DNA of 64,000 bases from Lentisalinibacter sediminis (GCF_040706615.1 NZ_JAPDRF010000001.1:124001-188000); one strand, 5' to 3'. Positions 15,894-25,200 are shown, counted from the stretch's first letter. A program made the numbers and translations. The notes: generated from the letters alone by a model not told the origin.

Positions 15894-18800
15894 TCAGTCG
15901 GTACGCACCGGGTCTGCCGGGCGCTGCGGGATGCGCGGCGGATCGGATTCGATGCGCTGCATTACCGCGGCAATGCCGCGCGCGAGCTGCGGGTCGCGGC
16001 CCTCGAGTAGCGCGACCGGGTCGTTGTCCACGACGATGTCCGGGCTGACGCCCTCACCCTCGACGTCCCACTCGCCCTGCGCGTTGGCGTAGCCGAACTG
16101 GGGTACGTAGACCTCGCCGCCGTCCAGCACCGGGCCATGGTTGGTGATACCGATGACGCCGCCCCAGGTGCGCTTGCCGATGAGCGGGCCGAGGCCCGCC
16201 TCCCGGAACATCCAGGGGAAGATGTCGCCGTCCGAAGCCGAAGTCTCGTTGACGAGGCAGACGAGATGTCCGGGGAACACGATGAAGGGATAGGTGTTCG
16301 GTCGGTCGTTGTGGCGGCCATAGGACAGCCCCAGGATGTTACGGCTCAGGCGCTCGATCAGCATCTGCGAGACATTGCCGCCGCCGTTGGAACGCACGTC
16401 CACGACGATGCCGTCCTTGCGGATCTGCGGGTAGTACCACTTGATGAACTCGCGAATACCGTTGGCGCCCATGTCCGGGATGTGGAGATAGCCCACGCGA
16501 CCGTCGGTGGCCTCGGCCACCTTGCGCCGGTTCTCCGCCACCCAGTTCAGGTAGATGAGATCCGACTCGCCCGCGAGCGGCTCGACCAGCACCGTGCGCG
16601 CCTCCTCGAGGTCGGGCGTCGCGCCGACGGTAAGCTGCAGGGGCTGTCCGGCCGGGACGGTCAGCAGCGCGTACGGGTTCATGGCCGCCGTCAGCTCGCG
16701 GCCGTTCACGGCCAGCAGGTAGTCGCCCTCGCGCACGTTTACACCGGTCTCGGTGAGAGGTGACCGGTAACGCTCGCTGTCGTTCTCGCCCGGGAAGATA
16801 TCGGCGATGCGGTAGCGGCCGGCGTCGGTATCCAGGGCGAAGCGCGCGCCGAGCAGCGCCACGTTCGGTCGGGCCGGCAGGCCCTCGTCGCCGCCGGCGA
16901 TGTAGGCGTGGGAGGCATTGAGTTCGGCGATCATCTCGCCGATGAGGTAGTTGAGATCGGCGCGGTGCGATACGTGCTCGAGCAGCGGTTCGTATTGCTC
17001 GCGCACGGCCTGCCAGTCGAGGCCGTGCATGTTCTCCACGTAGAAGTAGTCGCGGAAGCGACGCCAGACCTCGTCGAAGATGGTGCGCCACTCGGCGCGC
17101 GGGTCGATGTCGGCCACCAGTTTGTCGGTGGCGACGGCCTTCGTCTCCTGTTCCGCGCCCTTGGCGACGTCGTAGACCTTGTAGCCGTCCTGCCCGCGCA
17201 CCATCACGAAACCGCCGTCCGGCGAGAGGTTCATGCCCTGTACACTGCCGGCCAGTTCCTTCGCTTCCCGGTCCTCGATGCTGTAGGTCATGAGCCGCGG
17301 CTGCTGCAGCGGTTCGCGGCCGTAATAGAAAGAGTCCGTGACCACGTACAGGAGATGCTTGCCGGTGACGGCGAGCCCCTGGATGTTGGTCGGCGTAATG
17401 CCCGGCACGCGGAAGTAGCGGCCGGCCAGGCCGTCGAAGTCGATGCGGACTTCCGGCGCCTCGGCCTCCTTGTCCTTCTGTTCCTTCTTTTTCTCTTCCA
17501 CCTCGATGACCGGGTCGGCGTTTTCCGGCGCGTAGGGATTGCCGGCATCGGCGGTCAGCGCGAGCGCGAGGATGCCCACCTGGTCGACGAGCGTGTAGTT
17601 GAACTCCCGGGTGCCGATCTGGGGCTGGAACATGCGGTCGCCGAGGAAGTACAGCGCCTTGCCGTCCGGCGACCAGGCGGGCGTGCGGTCGTTGAAGAAC
17701 TCGTCGGTGACCCGGTGCCGCTTCTCGCGTTCGGCGTCCCAGACGTGGATGGAGCGCAGGCCCGACGGCTCGCTCAGGCTGAAGGCGAGCCAGCGGCTGT
17801 CCGGCGACCAGGCGTAGTCGGCGGTGTCGCCCCGGGCCTCGTCGGCGGCAATCACGGGTTCGCCGCGGCCGTCGGTGCGCGCCACGAAGATGCGGCCCGC
17901 GGCGTCGTGCCAGGCCAGGCGTTGGCCGTCCGGCGAGAAGGCCGGTGCGGAGTAGCGGGTGCGATAGCCTTCCGAGAGCTGCACCGGGTCGCCGCCGGCG
18001 GAATCCTCCACGTAGACCTCTTCCTCGCCGGAGAAATCGGACACGTAGGCGATATGGCTGCCGTCCGGCGACCAGGCCACCTCGCGCTCATGGGCATTCG
18101 AGGTGCCGGTCAGGTTGATCGCCAGGCCTTTCTCCACCGGCACGCTGAAGAGATCGCCCCGGGCGACGAAGAGCGCCCGGCGGGCCTGCGGCGACAGCGC
18201 AAAGCCCTCAATCTGTCCGGCCACGCTGACCTGGCGCGGCCGTGCCGGCAGGAGGTCGGAGGGCACCGTGATGGTGAGGCGACGGTCTTCGCCGGTGGTC
18301 GTGTCGTAGACGTGGATGGCGCCGTTCAGCTCGTAGGCGATGCGGCCCGCGCCGTCGGTGCCGGGCCAGCGCACGTCCCAGTCCGTGTAGCGGGTGAGCT
18401 GGGTGGTCTCGCCGGTGGCGGGGTCGTGGCGGTAGAGGTTGAAGCGGCCGTCCCGGTCGGAGGCGAAGTAGGCCGCACCGTCGATCCACATGGGATCCCG
18501 GTCCGAGCGTTCGTGAGTGGTAACCGGCGTGGCCTTGCGGCCCGGGATATCGAGCAGATACAGGTCCTGGGCCCAGCCGCCCTGGTAGCGCTTCCAGGTG
18601 CGGAAGTCGCGCATCAGCGGTGAATAAAAGAGACGGTCGGCGCTGCCCGCGAAGGTGGCGGCGCCGGCTCTGGGCAGCGGCAGCGGTTCCGGCAGGCCGC
18701 CTTCGCGGCTGACCGTGAAAAGGCGCCCGTCGCCGAGGCCCCAGGCATCGCGCAGCGATCGGAACAGCACCCGTTTGCCGTCCGGCGTCCAGCCCTGCAC

Positions 18801-19160
18801 CAGGTGGTCGTAGCCCCAGCGGGCGGGCAGCGGGCCCTGGGACGGGTACCAGGTGAGCTGGCGCGGTTCACCGCCCTCGGCAGGGATCACGTAGACCTGC
18901 TCGGCGCCGTCGTACTGGCCGGTGAAGGCGATCGCGCCGCCGTCCGGGGAGAATTCCGCGAAGATCTCCAGCCCGGGGTGGCTGGTGAGCTGGCGGGCCC
19001 GGCCGCCGTCGGTGGAGACGGTCCAGAGGTTGCCGGCGTAGGTGAACACCACCCGGTCGCCGTGAATGTCCGGGTAGCGCAGCATCAGTGTCTCCGCCGT
19101 CACGCCGGTGGCGGCGAGGGAGGCGAGGACGGTAAGGCAGAGTGTCAGTGTCTTTCTCAT
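15894..19160 (-). CDS. Exported tricorn-like protease (S41 family)
   Basis: This 1088-residue protein has a signal peptide (MRKTLTLCLTVLASLAATGV). Two beta-propellers built from WD40-like/PD40 repeats follow (about residues 30-540; recurring SPDG..IAF). Next come an acidic linker with a KKKEQKDKEAEAPE run, a central helical domain, a PDZ domain (about 740-850) and a C-terminal S41 serine protease domain. VDVRSNGGGNVSQMLIERL and NETSASDGDIF (around 970-980) hold the oxyanion and nucleophile region. Tricorn in archaea degrades peptides downstream of the proteasome; here the signal peptide points to periplasmic peptide degradation. It lies 56 bp after the M28 peptidase gene on the same strand and is probably co-transcribed. 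Confidence 0.92.
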   Translation of the reverse strand: MRKTLTLCLTVLASLAATGVTAETLMLRYPDIHGDRVVFTYAGNLWTVSTDGGRARQLTSHPGLEIFAEFSPDGGAIAFTGQYDGAEQVYVIPAEGGEPRQLTWYPSQGPLPARWGYDHLVQGWTPDGKRVLFRSLRDAWGLGDGRLFTVSREGGLPEPLPLPRAGAATFAGSADRLFYSPLMRDFRTWKRYQGGWAQDLYLLDIPGRKATPVTTHERSDRDPMWIDGAAYFASDRDGRFNLYRHDPATGETTQLTRYTDWDVRWPGTDGAGRIAYELNGAIHVYDTTTGEDRRLTITVPSDLLPARPRQVSVAGQIEGFALSPQARRALFVARGDLFSVPVEKGLAINLTGTSNAHEREVAWSPDGSHIAYVSDFSGEEEVYVEDSAGGDPVQLSEGYRTRYSAPAFSPDGQRLAWHDAAGRIFVARTDGRGEPVIAADEARGDTADYAWSPDSRWLAFSLSEPSGLRSIHVWDAEREKRHRVTDEFFNDRTPAWSPDGKALYFLGDRMFQPQIGTREFNYTLVDQVGILALALTADAGNPYAPENADPVIEVEEKKKEQKDKEAEAPEVRIDFDGLAGRYFRVPGITPTNIQGLAVTGKHLLYVVTDSFYYGREPLQQPRLMTYSIEDREAKELAGSVQGMNLSPDGGFVMVRGQDGYKVYDVAKGAEQETKAVATDKLVADIDPRAEWRTIFDEVWRRFRDYFYVENMHGLDWQAVREQYEPLLEHVSHRADLNYLIGEMIAELNASHAYIAGGDEGLPARPNVALLGARFALDTDAGRYRIADIFPGENDSERYRSPLTETGVNVREGDYLLAVNGRELTAAMNPYALLTVPAGQPLQLTVGATPDLEEARTVLVEPLAGESDLIYLNWVAENRRKVAEATDGRVGYLHIPDMGANGIREFIKWYYPQIRKDGIVVDVRSNGGGNVSQMLIERLSRNILGLSYGRHNDRPNTYPFIVFPGHLVCLVNETSASDGDIFPWMFREAGLGPLIGKRTWGGVIGITNHGPVLDGGEVYVPQFGYANAQGEWDVEGEGVSPDIVVDNDPVALLEGRDPQLARGIAAVMQRIESDPPRIPQRPADPVRTD

Positions 19161-19216
19161 GGTTTCGTCCGTGATGATGACCCCGGTCGTGAGTGGGGCA
19201 AGGCGTGTCGGCCCGC

Positions 19217-20653
19217 TCAGCGGGACTCGCGCGGCTCGACGGCCAGGCGGCCGAAGTCGCGCTCCAGGTTGGCGGCGATCCAGGCGAAGGCGGCGTAGGC
19301 AGCCACATTCTGGTCGATGGCCTCGCGGTCGATACGGTCGATGGTGTCGTTGGCCGTGTGGTGATAGTCGAAATAGTCTGTGCCATCCTGGGTCAGGGAA
19401 AATACCGGCATGCCGCCGGTGCGCAGCGGCCTCAGGTCCGCGCCGCCGCCGGCGTCGTTGTCGCCGCGCTCGATACCGAGCGGTGCCAGCACCTCGTGGA
19501 TGCCGGTCACCAGGTCCAGCGCCTCCGGCGCCACGTTCGAGGAGATGCGCCAGACCCGCCCGGCGCCGAAGTCGGCCTCCGTGCCCACGATGTGATTGGC
19601 GAATTCCTCGTCGCTCATCTGCCGGTACTTGCGCGCGCCGGACAGGCCGAACTCCTCGTTGGCGAACAGCACGACGCGGATGGTGCGGCGGGGTGGCTTT
19701 TCCCGCTGCCCGATGAGGTGGGCTGCCGCCGTGACGATGCCGACGCCGGCGCCGTCGTCCAGCGCGCCGGTGCCGAGATCCCAGGAGTCGAGGTGCGCGC
19801 CGAGCAGCACGATCTCCTCCGGCGCCTCGCGCCCGGGGATCTCGCCGATGACGTTCGCGGAGGTGGTGGGCGGCAGCTGGCGGGCGGTGGAGTGGATGCG
19901 CAGCACCGGCCGGGCGCCGGCGGCGATGCGGTAGGCGAGCAGGTCGGCGTCCGGTGCGGAGAGGGCGATGGCGGGGATACGGCGGATGGAAAGATCGTAC
20001 AGCTGGGTGCCGGTATGAGGCGCCCGGTTGTCGCTGGTGCCGACGCTGCGGATGACGACGGCCTCGGCGCCGAGCTTCGCCGCCTCCCGCGCGCCGTACA
20101 GCCGGATGGGTACGGTCTCGCCATAGCCCCGGCCGTCGCGCGCGCGCTGCATGCGCTGGTCGATGAAGACGATGCGGCCGCGTATGTCCTCTGCATCGCG
20201 GTCCCGCAGGTCCTCGAGGCCGGTCACGCGGATCACGCCTGCCTCGATGCCGGCCTCGCCGGTGCCGACGCTGCCGCCGAGCGAGGTCGCGGCCAGCGCA
20301 ACGGGGTTCTCGGCGACGAGGGTGACGGAGAGCGTGCCCCGGTCCCAGTGGGGCACTTCCACTTCCTGAGTGCGCACGTTCTCCAGGCCGAGCGCGCGAA
20401 GCTTGGCGACCGCCCAGCGCACCGCGGCGCGGTCGCCGGGCGAGCCCGCCATGCGCGGTCCCACCTCCAGGGTCAGGGACTCGACGATGTCATAGGCCGG
20501 CGTGCCCGTGAGCGCGGCGTCGCGCACTGCGGCGGCGCTCTCTTTCAGATCGTCGGACAATGGCTGCGCCGCGGCTGTGGCAGCAAAGGCGGACAGGGCA
20601 GTGGCGACGATCGCCGGCAGGCCGGCGCGTCGCGTCAGCGCGGATGACGACAT
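19217..20653 (-). CDS. Exported M28-family zinc peptidase
   Basis: This 478-residue protein has a signal peptide (through SAFAATAAA-QP). A protease-associated (PA) insert lies at about residues 130-240, followed by an M28 di-zinc domain. Metal-ligand and catalytic motifs are visible: LLGAHLDSWDLGTGALDDGA, FANEEFGLSGA, GTEADFGAG and YFDYHHTANDTIDRI. This matches glutamate carboxypeptidase/aminopeptidase-type exopeptidases. ATG 20653 was chosen because it gives a standard signal peptide; an upstream start at 20734 would not. It precedes the tricorn-like gene by 56 bp, so an endo- and an exopeptidase may act in sequence on imported peptides. Confidence 0.9.
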   Translation of the reverse strand: MSSSALTRRAGLPAIVATALSAFAATAAAQPLSDDLKESAAAVRDAALTGTPAYDIVESLTLEVGPRMAGSPGDRAAVRWAVAKLRALGLENVRTQEVEVPHWDRGTLSVTLVAENPVALAATSLGGSVGTGEAGIEAGVIRVTGLEDLRDRDAEDIRGRIVFIDQRMQRARDGRGYGETVPIRLYGAREAAKLGAEAVVIRSVGTSDNRAPHTGTQLYDLSIRRIPAIALSAPDADLLAYRIAAGARPVLRIHSTARQLPPTTSANVIGEIPGREAPEEIVLLGAHLDSWDLGTGALDDGAGVGIVTAAAHLIGQREKPPRRTIRVVLFANEEFGLSGARKYRQMSDEEFANHIVGTEADFGAGRVWRISSNVAPEALDLVTGIHEVLAPLGIERGDNDAGGGADLRPLRTGGMPVFSLTQDGTDYFDYHHTANDTIDRIDREAIDQNVAAYAAFAWIAANLERDFGRLAVEPRESR

Positions 20654-20804
20654 GGATGGCTCCGAGACAGTTTGCCGAAACGGTTTGCGCCGGATTGTAC
20701 CGAAAGCTGCCGGGCAGTACGCATAGCCGCCCACGGCCCCAGCCTATACAATTCAGCGGCGGCAGGACCGCGTCCGCTCCTGATAAGAAAGGTACAGACA
20801 GCCC

Positions 20805-21617
20805 ATGGGCAAGCCACAGCGCAAGCAGACAATGGCCGAGCTCGCCGACCGGCACGAGCTCTACGAGGAATCCGTCCAGGATGTCGAGGTGGAGGTGGAC
20901 TTCCTCCTCGATACTTTCGGCGAACTCCGCGGGCGCACGCCGCAGATCTTCCGCGAGGACTTCTGCGGCACGGCCAGCGCCTGCTGCGAGTGGGTGCGGC
21001 GGGGCAGCGACCGGCGCGCGGTCGGGGTGGACCTGGATCCCGAGGTGCTCGACTGGGGGCGCCAGAACCGGCTCTCCCGCCTGACGCACGACGAGCGCGA
21101 CCGGGTCACCCTGATCGAGGACAACGTGCTCGCCGCCAACACGGGGATCGTCGACCTGATCGGCGCGTTCAACTTCAGCTACTTCATCTTCGATACCCGG
21201 GACGAGATGCGGCGCTACTTCGAGCGCTGCCGGGAGTGCCTGGCGGACGACGGCATCCTGTTCCTGGACGCCTTCGGCGGCTCCGAGACCATGGATGTGG
21301 TGAAGGAGGAGACGGAACACGACGACTTCACCTACGTGTGGCATCAGGCCGATTACCACCCGGTGACCGGCTACATGAAGTGTCACATCCACTTCAAGTT
21401 CCCGGACGGCTCGAAGATGAAGAAGGCTTTCAGCTACGAGTGGCGTCTGTGGACGCTGCCCGAGATCCGCGAGCTGCTGCTGGAGGCCGGCTTCAGCAAA
21501 GCCACCGTCTACTGGGAGGGCGAGGATGAGGACGGCGAGGGTAACGGGGAGTTCACGCCGGAGTCCGAGGGCGAACCCGATCCGGCCTGGATCGTCTACA
21601 TCGTCGCCGAGAAGTAG
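20805..21617 (+). CDS. Class I SAM-dependent methyltransferase
   Basis: This 270-residue cytoplasmic protein has a Rossmann methyltransferase core. FREDFCGTASACCEWVRRGS forms a modified motif I, VGVDLDPEVLDWG is the acidic motif contacting the SAM ribose, and FNFSYFIFDTRDEMRRYF and LFLDAFGGSE form motifs IV-V. The C-terminus is acidic (EGEDEDGEGNGEF). The substrate is unknown. The gene is divergent from the M28 peptidase gene and 147 bp upstream of the cyclase gene, which has its own promoter. Confidence 0.82.
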   Translation: MGKPQRKQTMAELADRHELYEESVQDVEVEVDFLLDTFGELRGRTPQIFREDFCGTASACCEWVRRGSDRRAVGVDLDPEVLDWGRQNRLSRLTHDERDRVTLIEDNVLAANTGIVDLIGAFNFSYFIFDTRDEMRRYFERCRECLADDGILFLDAFGGSETMDVVKEETEHDDFTYVWHQADYHPVTGYMKCHIHFKFPDGSKMKKAFSYEWRLWTLPEIRELLLEAGFSKATVYWEGEDEDGEGNGEFTPESEGEPDPAWIVYIVAEK

Positions 21618-21670
21618 GGCGGGGGATTCCCGGTGCCGGTGGATTGGCCGCGCGGATTAGACATAATGGG

Positions 21671-21700
21671 TGTCGGTCGGCGCCCGGGTCTGCGTATAAT
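21671..21700 (+). promoter_or_regulatory. Sigma-70 promoter for the cyclase-FHA gene
   Basis: TGTCGG (21671-21676), then an 18-bp spacer, then a perfect TATAAT (21695-21700). It lies 64 bp before the ATG at 21765 and inside the gap after the methyltransferase gene. Confidence 0.5.
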
Positions 21701-21764
21701 CGAACGGGAAACCGGGTAAGGTTCCTCGCGTATCCCGCCGGCAGCAAAGGCTTTCGGACATCGA

Positions 21765-22667
21765 ATGACCACAGACGCTGAAGTCGCAATACTCTTCGCC
21801 GACGTCGTCGGCAGCACCCAGCTCTACGAAACGCTGGGCGACGACCGCGCCCGCGAGACGGTGGCCGAGTGCCTGGAGATCATGAAAGCCGCCACCGAGG
21901 AGACCGGTGGCACGGTCATCAAGACCATGGGCGACGAGGTGATGGCCACCTTCCCCACGGCCAACGCCGCCATCGGCGCGGCCGCGGTCATGCAGAAGCG
22001 CATCAGCGACAACGAGGAGCTGATCGGCGAAGGCCACAAGGTCTCCATCCGCATCGGCTGTCATTTCGGCCCCGTGGTGCAGGAGAACCGGGATATCTTC
22101 GGCTCGGCGGTGCACACGGCGAATCGCATGACCTCCCAGGCGAAGGCGCGCCAGATCATCACCACCGACACGATGGTGCAGCAGCTGGACGAGGAGTGGC
22201 AGGCGCTGGTCCGCCAGATCGACATCGCCACCGTGAAGGGCAAGCGCGACGAGGTGGCACTCTACGAGGTGCTGTGGCAGCCCGAAGAGGCCACCAGCAT
22301 GCTGCCCACGATCGGTTTCGAGGAGCAGGGCGCCGACAAGCCGGCGAAGCTCGTTCTGTCCTATAACGGCACGGAGGTGGAAATGGACGCGAAGCGCACG
22401 AGCATCTCCATGGGCCGCGCCGACGAGAACGACCTGGTGGTGAAGGGCAATCTGATCTCGCGCATCCACGCCCGGGTGGAGAAGCGCCGGCACCGTTATT
22501 TCCTGGTCGACGAGAGCACCAACGGCACCTTCATCCAGACCATGCAGGGCGAGGAGATCTTCGTCCGCCGCGACTCCGCCGAACTGGCCGGCGAGGGCAT
22601 CATCGGCCTGGGACGGGTCGCCAAGCCGGGCAGCCCGCTGGCCATCCACTACATGCTGGTGCGCTGA
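21765..22667 (+). CDS. Class III adenylate/guanylate cyclase fused to FHA domain
   Basis: This 300-residue soluble protein has an N-terminal class III cyclase domain (about residues 5-165). The first metal aspartate is in LFADVVGSTQLYE and the second in KTMGDEVMATF; FGSAVHTANRM holds the conserved Asn and Arg. The C-terminal forkhead-associated domain (about 195-295) contains SMGRADENDLVVKG, SRIHARVEKR and DESTNGTFI, the phosphothreonine-binding signature. A phosphorylated protein could therefore dock to or regulate nucleotide synthesis. Whether it makes cAMP or cGMP cannot be settled from sequence. Three Crp/Fnr-like proteins are encoded 8-14 kb away, but no direct link is shown. It is convergent with pckG. 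Confidence 0.9.
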   Translation: MTTDAEVAILFADVVGSTQLYETLGDDRARETVAECLEIMKAATEETGGTVIKTMGDEVMATFPTANAAIGAAAVMQKRISDNEELIGEGHKVSIRIGCHFGPVVQENRDIFGSAVHTANRMTSQAKARQIITTDTMVQQLDEEWQALVRQIDIATVKGKRDEVALYEVLWQPEEATSMLPTIGFEEQGADKPAKLVLSYNGTEVEMDAKRTSISMGRADENDLVVKGNLISRIHARVEKRRHRYFLVDESTNGTFIQTMQGEEIFVRRDSAELAGEGIIGLGRVAKPGSPLAIHYMLVR

Positions 22668-22691
22668 GTCCGGCGGCGCCGCCGGCGCCGC

Positions 22692-24443
22692 TCAGGAAGC
22701 CTTCGCCAGCTTCTCCATCACGGCACCGTGTTCGGCCAGCAGACGCTCCGGAGCGCGTTCGCCGAACGAGCGAAGATACTCGCCGACCGCTTCCATCTCT
22801 GCCTGCCATTGTGCCGGGTCGACGGTGAGGAGTGCCTCCATGACGTCCGGGTCGATGTCGAGGCCTTCCGTGTCGATGTCGCCTTTCTTCGGCAGCAGCC
22901 CCACCGGCGTCTCGACGGCATCGGCCCGGTCCTCGCAACGATCGATGATCCAGCGCAGCACCCGCAGGTTCTCGCCGAAGCCCGGCCACAGGAAGCGGCC
23001 GTCGCCGTCGCGGCGGAACCAGTTCACGTGGAAGATGCGGGGCAGTTCGAGCGGCCGGTCGGCCAGCGACAGCCAGTGCGCCCAGTAGTCGGCGAAGTTG
23101 TAGCCGCAGAACGGCTTCATGGCCATCGGGTCCCGGCGCACGACGCCCACCTTGCCGGTGGCCGCGGCGGTGGTCTCCGATGCCACGCTGGCGCCCACCA
23201 GCACGCCATGGGTCCAGTCCTTCGCCTCGTAGACCAGCGGCGCCAGTTCCCGGCGGCGGCCGCCGAAGACGATGGCCGAGATCGGAACGCCTTCCGGCGC
23301 CTCGGCGAGTGAGGAATAGCTCGGGTTCTGTTGAGCCGACACCGTGAACCGGGAATTCGGGTGTGCCGCGGGGCCGTGCTCCGGATCGTAGTCGCGGCCG
23401 CGCCAGTCGACGGCGGGCTCGCCCTGCTTTTTCTCCTCCCACCACGGCTCGTTGTCGGCCGTCACTGCGACGTTGGTATAGATGGTGTCGCTGTGGATCA
23501 TGTCGTAGGCGTTCTTGTTGGTCCTGGCGTTCGTGCCCGGCACCACGCCGAAGTAGCCCGCCTCCGGGTTGATGGCCCGCAGCCGGCCGTCCTCGTCCGG
23601 GTGCAGCCAGGCGATGTCGTCGCCCAGGGTCCAGATCTTCCAGCCCGGCTGCGAGGCGGGCGGGATCAGCATGGCCAGGTTGGTCTTGCCGCAGGCCGAC
23701 GGGAAGGCGCAGGCCAGGTAGTGCACCTCGCCGTCCGGGCTCTCGACGCCGACGATGAGCATGTGCTCGGCCAGCCAGCCCTCCTGGCGCGCCTGCCAGC
23801 TGGCGATGCGCAGCGCATGGCACTTTTTGCCGAGCAGCGCGTTGCCGCCGTAACCGGAGCCGATGCTGCGGATGGCGAGCTCTTCCGGGAAGTGCATGAT
23901 GTAGCGGTTGTCCGGGTCCAGGTCGCCGGTGGAGTGCATGCCTTTGACGAAGGTGCCGTCGCGCTCGATCCGCGCGAGCGCCGCGTCGCCCATGCGGGTC
24001 ATGAGTTTCATGTTGGCGACCACGTAGGGGCTGTCGGTGATCTCCACGCCGCAGCGCGCGTAGGGCGAGTCCACGGGTCCCATGCAGTAGGGGATGACAT
24101 ACATCGTGCGGCCCTGCATGCAGCCGTCGAACAGTGCGTCGAGCTTCTCGTGCGCCTCGGCCGGATCCATCCAGTTGTTGTTGGGGCCGGCATCGGCCTC
24201 GTGGCGGGTGCAGACGAAGGTGAGGTGTTCGACCCGCGCGACGTCCGAGGGGTCGGAGCGGTGCAGGTAGCAGTTGGGGTAGGAGTCCTGGTTCAGTTCC
24301 ACGAGATCGCCGGACTCCAGCATCTTCTGGACGAAATTCTCGTACTCGCTATCGCTGCCGGTACACCAGTAGATGTCGTCCGGCCGGGTCAGACGGGCCA
24401 CCTCGTCGACCCAGTCACTGAGGCTCTTCAACGTCGTGCTCAT
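22692..24443 (-). CDS. pckG: Phosphoenolpyruvate carboxykinase (GTP)
   Basis: This 583-residue enzyme catalyses oxaloacetate + GTP to phosphoenolpyruvate + GDP + CO2, the entry step of gluconeogenesis. The GTP-type signature is clear: ACAFPSACGKTNLAMLIPP holds the P-loop and the hyper-reactive cysteine. RYIMHFPEELAIRSIGSGYG and FVGRR-like FGGRRRELAPLVYEA are also present, as is MKPFCGYNFADYWAHWLSL near the active site. ATG 24443 places the usual STTLKSLSDWVDEVARL start at the N-terminus. Enteric relatives use the unrelated ATP-type enzyme. It is transcribed alone, downstream of the phasin gene's terminator. Confidence 0.96.
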   Translation of the reverse strand: MSTTLKSLSDWVDEVARLTRPDDIYWCTGSDSEYENFVQKMLESGDLVELNQDSYPNCYLHRSDPSDVARVEHLTFVCTRHEADAGPNNNWMDPAEAHEKLDALFDGCMQGRTMYVIPYCMGPVDSPYARCGVEITDSPYVVANMKLMTRMGDAALARIERDGTFVKGMHSTGDLDPDNRYIMHFPEELAIRSIGSGYGGNALLGKKCHALRIASWQARQEGWLAEHMLIVGVESPDGEVHYLACAFPSACGKTNLAMLIPPASQPGWKIWTLGDDIAWLHPDEDGRLRAINPEAGYFGVVPGTNARTNKNAYDMIHSDTIYTNVAVTADNEPWWEEKKQGEPAVDWRGRDYDPEHGPAAHPNSRFTVSAQQNPSYSSLAEAPEGVPISAIVFGGRRRELAPLVYEAKDWTHGVLVGASVASETTAAATGKVGVVRRDPMAMKPFCGYNFADYWAHWLSLADRPLELPRIFHVNWFRRDGDGRFLWPGFGENLRVLRWIIDRCEDRADAVETPVGLLPKKGDIDTEGLDIDPDVMEALLTVDPAQWQAEMEAVGEYLRSFGERAPERLLAEHGAVMEKLAKAS

Positions 24444-24559
24444 CGTGCTCTCTTGCGCTGGCGGCTGGGGGGAATCCCGGAGTCCTTTCCCGGAGAGGGC
24501 CGGTATTATACCCACGCGACCGCGGAGTGCATTCCCTCTGCGGAACTCCGCCCGCAGAA

Positions 24560-24597
24560 ACAAAAACGCCGCCGGATCGGGCGATCCGGCGGCGTAA
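24560..24597 (-). terminator. Rho-independent terminator after the phasin gene
   Basis: On the minus strand a perfect 13-bp stem, CGCCGCCGGATCG with its complement (arms 24567-24579 and 24582-24594), is followed by a T run (24566-24562). It lies about 25 bp beyond the phasin stop codon and insulates pckG from it. Confidence 0.92.
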
Positions 24598-24618
24598 GAG
24601 ACTTATGTCAGACGGGGC

Positions 24619-25200
24619 TCACGCGGCGGCTGCCGAGCTCGTGCCTCCCGTCTCGACCTTGCGTGCCTTCTTGGCAACCTTGGTTGCCGTCCGGCGGGTC
24701 TTCTTGGCGGCTTTCTTCTTGGTCTTGGCCGCTTTTTTCTTGGCCGTCTTCTTGGCGGGCTTCACTGCCTTCTGGCGGAAGTCCGTCACGGTGCTCTTCA
24801 CGACCTCGCCCACGTCCTCGGCGGCGTCGCCGAAGATGGTCACGGTGCCGCGCACGTTATCGACGACGCGCGACGTGGTGGCCGGGATGAGGTTGGCCTG
24901 GGTCTTGACCAGCGCGCCCAGGCTCTCGGCACGGGCAGCGGCCTTCAGGCGGGCACCGGCGGCGTCCAGCGTAGACTCGACCGTCTTCGTCTGGTGCTTG
25001 ACCAGCTTCTCGGTCGTCTTGTGAGAGATGTTGGCCAGACGCAGGGTCATGTCGGAGATCCGACGGACCGGGGTCTTGCCCTTCGTGACCCAGTCACCGG
25101 CGCGCTCGACGCCGTCCTGAGCTGCGGAAATCACGGACTCGACGCGACCACGGGCGTCTTCCGCGGCGCGATTGAAAATGTTCTCGACACTGATGTTCAT
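24619..25200 (-). CDS. Phasin-like protein with lysine-rich histone-H1-like tail
   Basis: This 193-residue protein starts at ATG 25200 behind AGGAGG. Residues 1-140 are amphipathic helix with a phasin-like pattern (NIFNRAAEDARGRVESVISA, then VKHQTKTVESTLDAAGARLK). The last 50 residues are a lysine/alanine run (KPAKKTAKKKAAKTKKKAAK) resembling bacterial histone-H1/AlgP-type tails. Some phasins coat polyhydroxyalkanoate granules and some also bind DNA; this tail suggests nucleoid contact. No PHA synthase is in the window, so the granule role is unproven. A good promoter (TTGACA-17-TATTGT) and a strong terminator frame it as a single, probably highly expressed gene. Confidence 0.75.
   Translation of the reverse strand: MNISVENIFNRAAEDARGRVESVISAAQDGVERAGDWVTKGKTPVRRISDMTLRLANISHKTTEKLVKHQTKTVESTLDAAGARLKAAARAESLGALVKTQANLIPATTSRVVDNVRGTVTIFGDAAEDVGEVVKSTVTDFRQKAVKPAKKTAKKKAAKTKKKAAKKTRRTATKVAKKARKVETGGTSSAAAA

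Noticed and set aside
16908..18623. A 571-codon open frame on the plus strand opposite the tricorn-like gene
   Set aside because: Antisense shadow in GC-rich sequence; the minus strand has propeller repeats, PDZ and protease motifs.
22671..22684. Perfect 14-bp GC palindrome between the cyclase and pckG as a terminator
   Set aside because: There is no T run on either strand; it may slow polymerase but does not meet terminator criteria.
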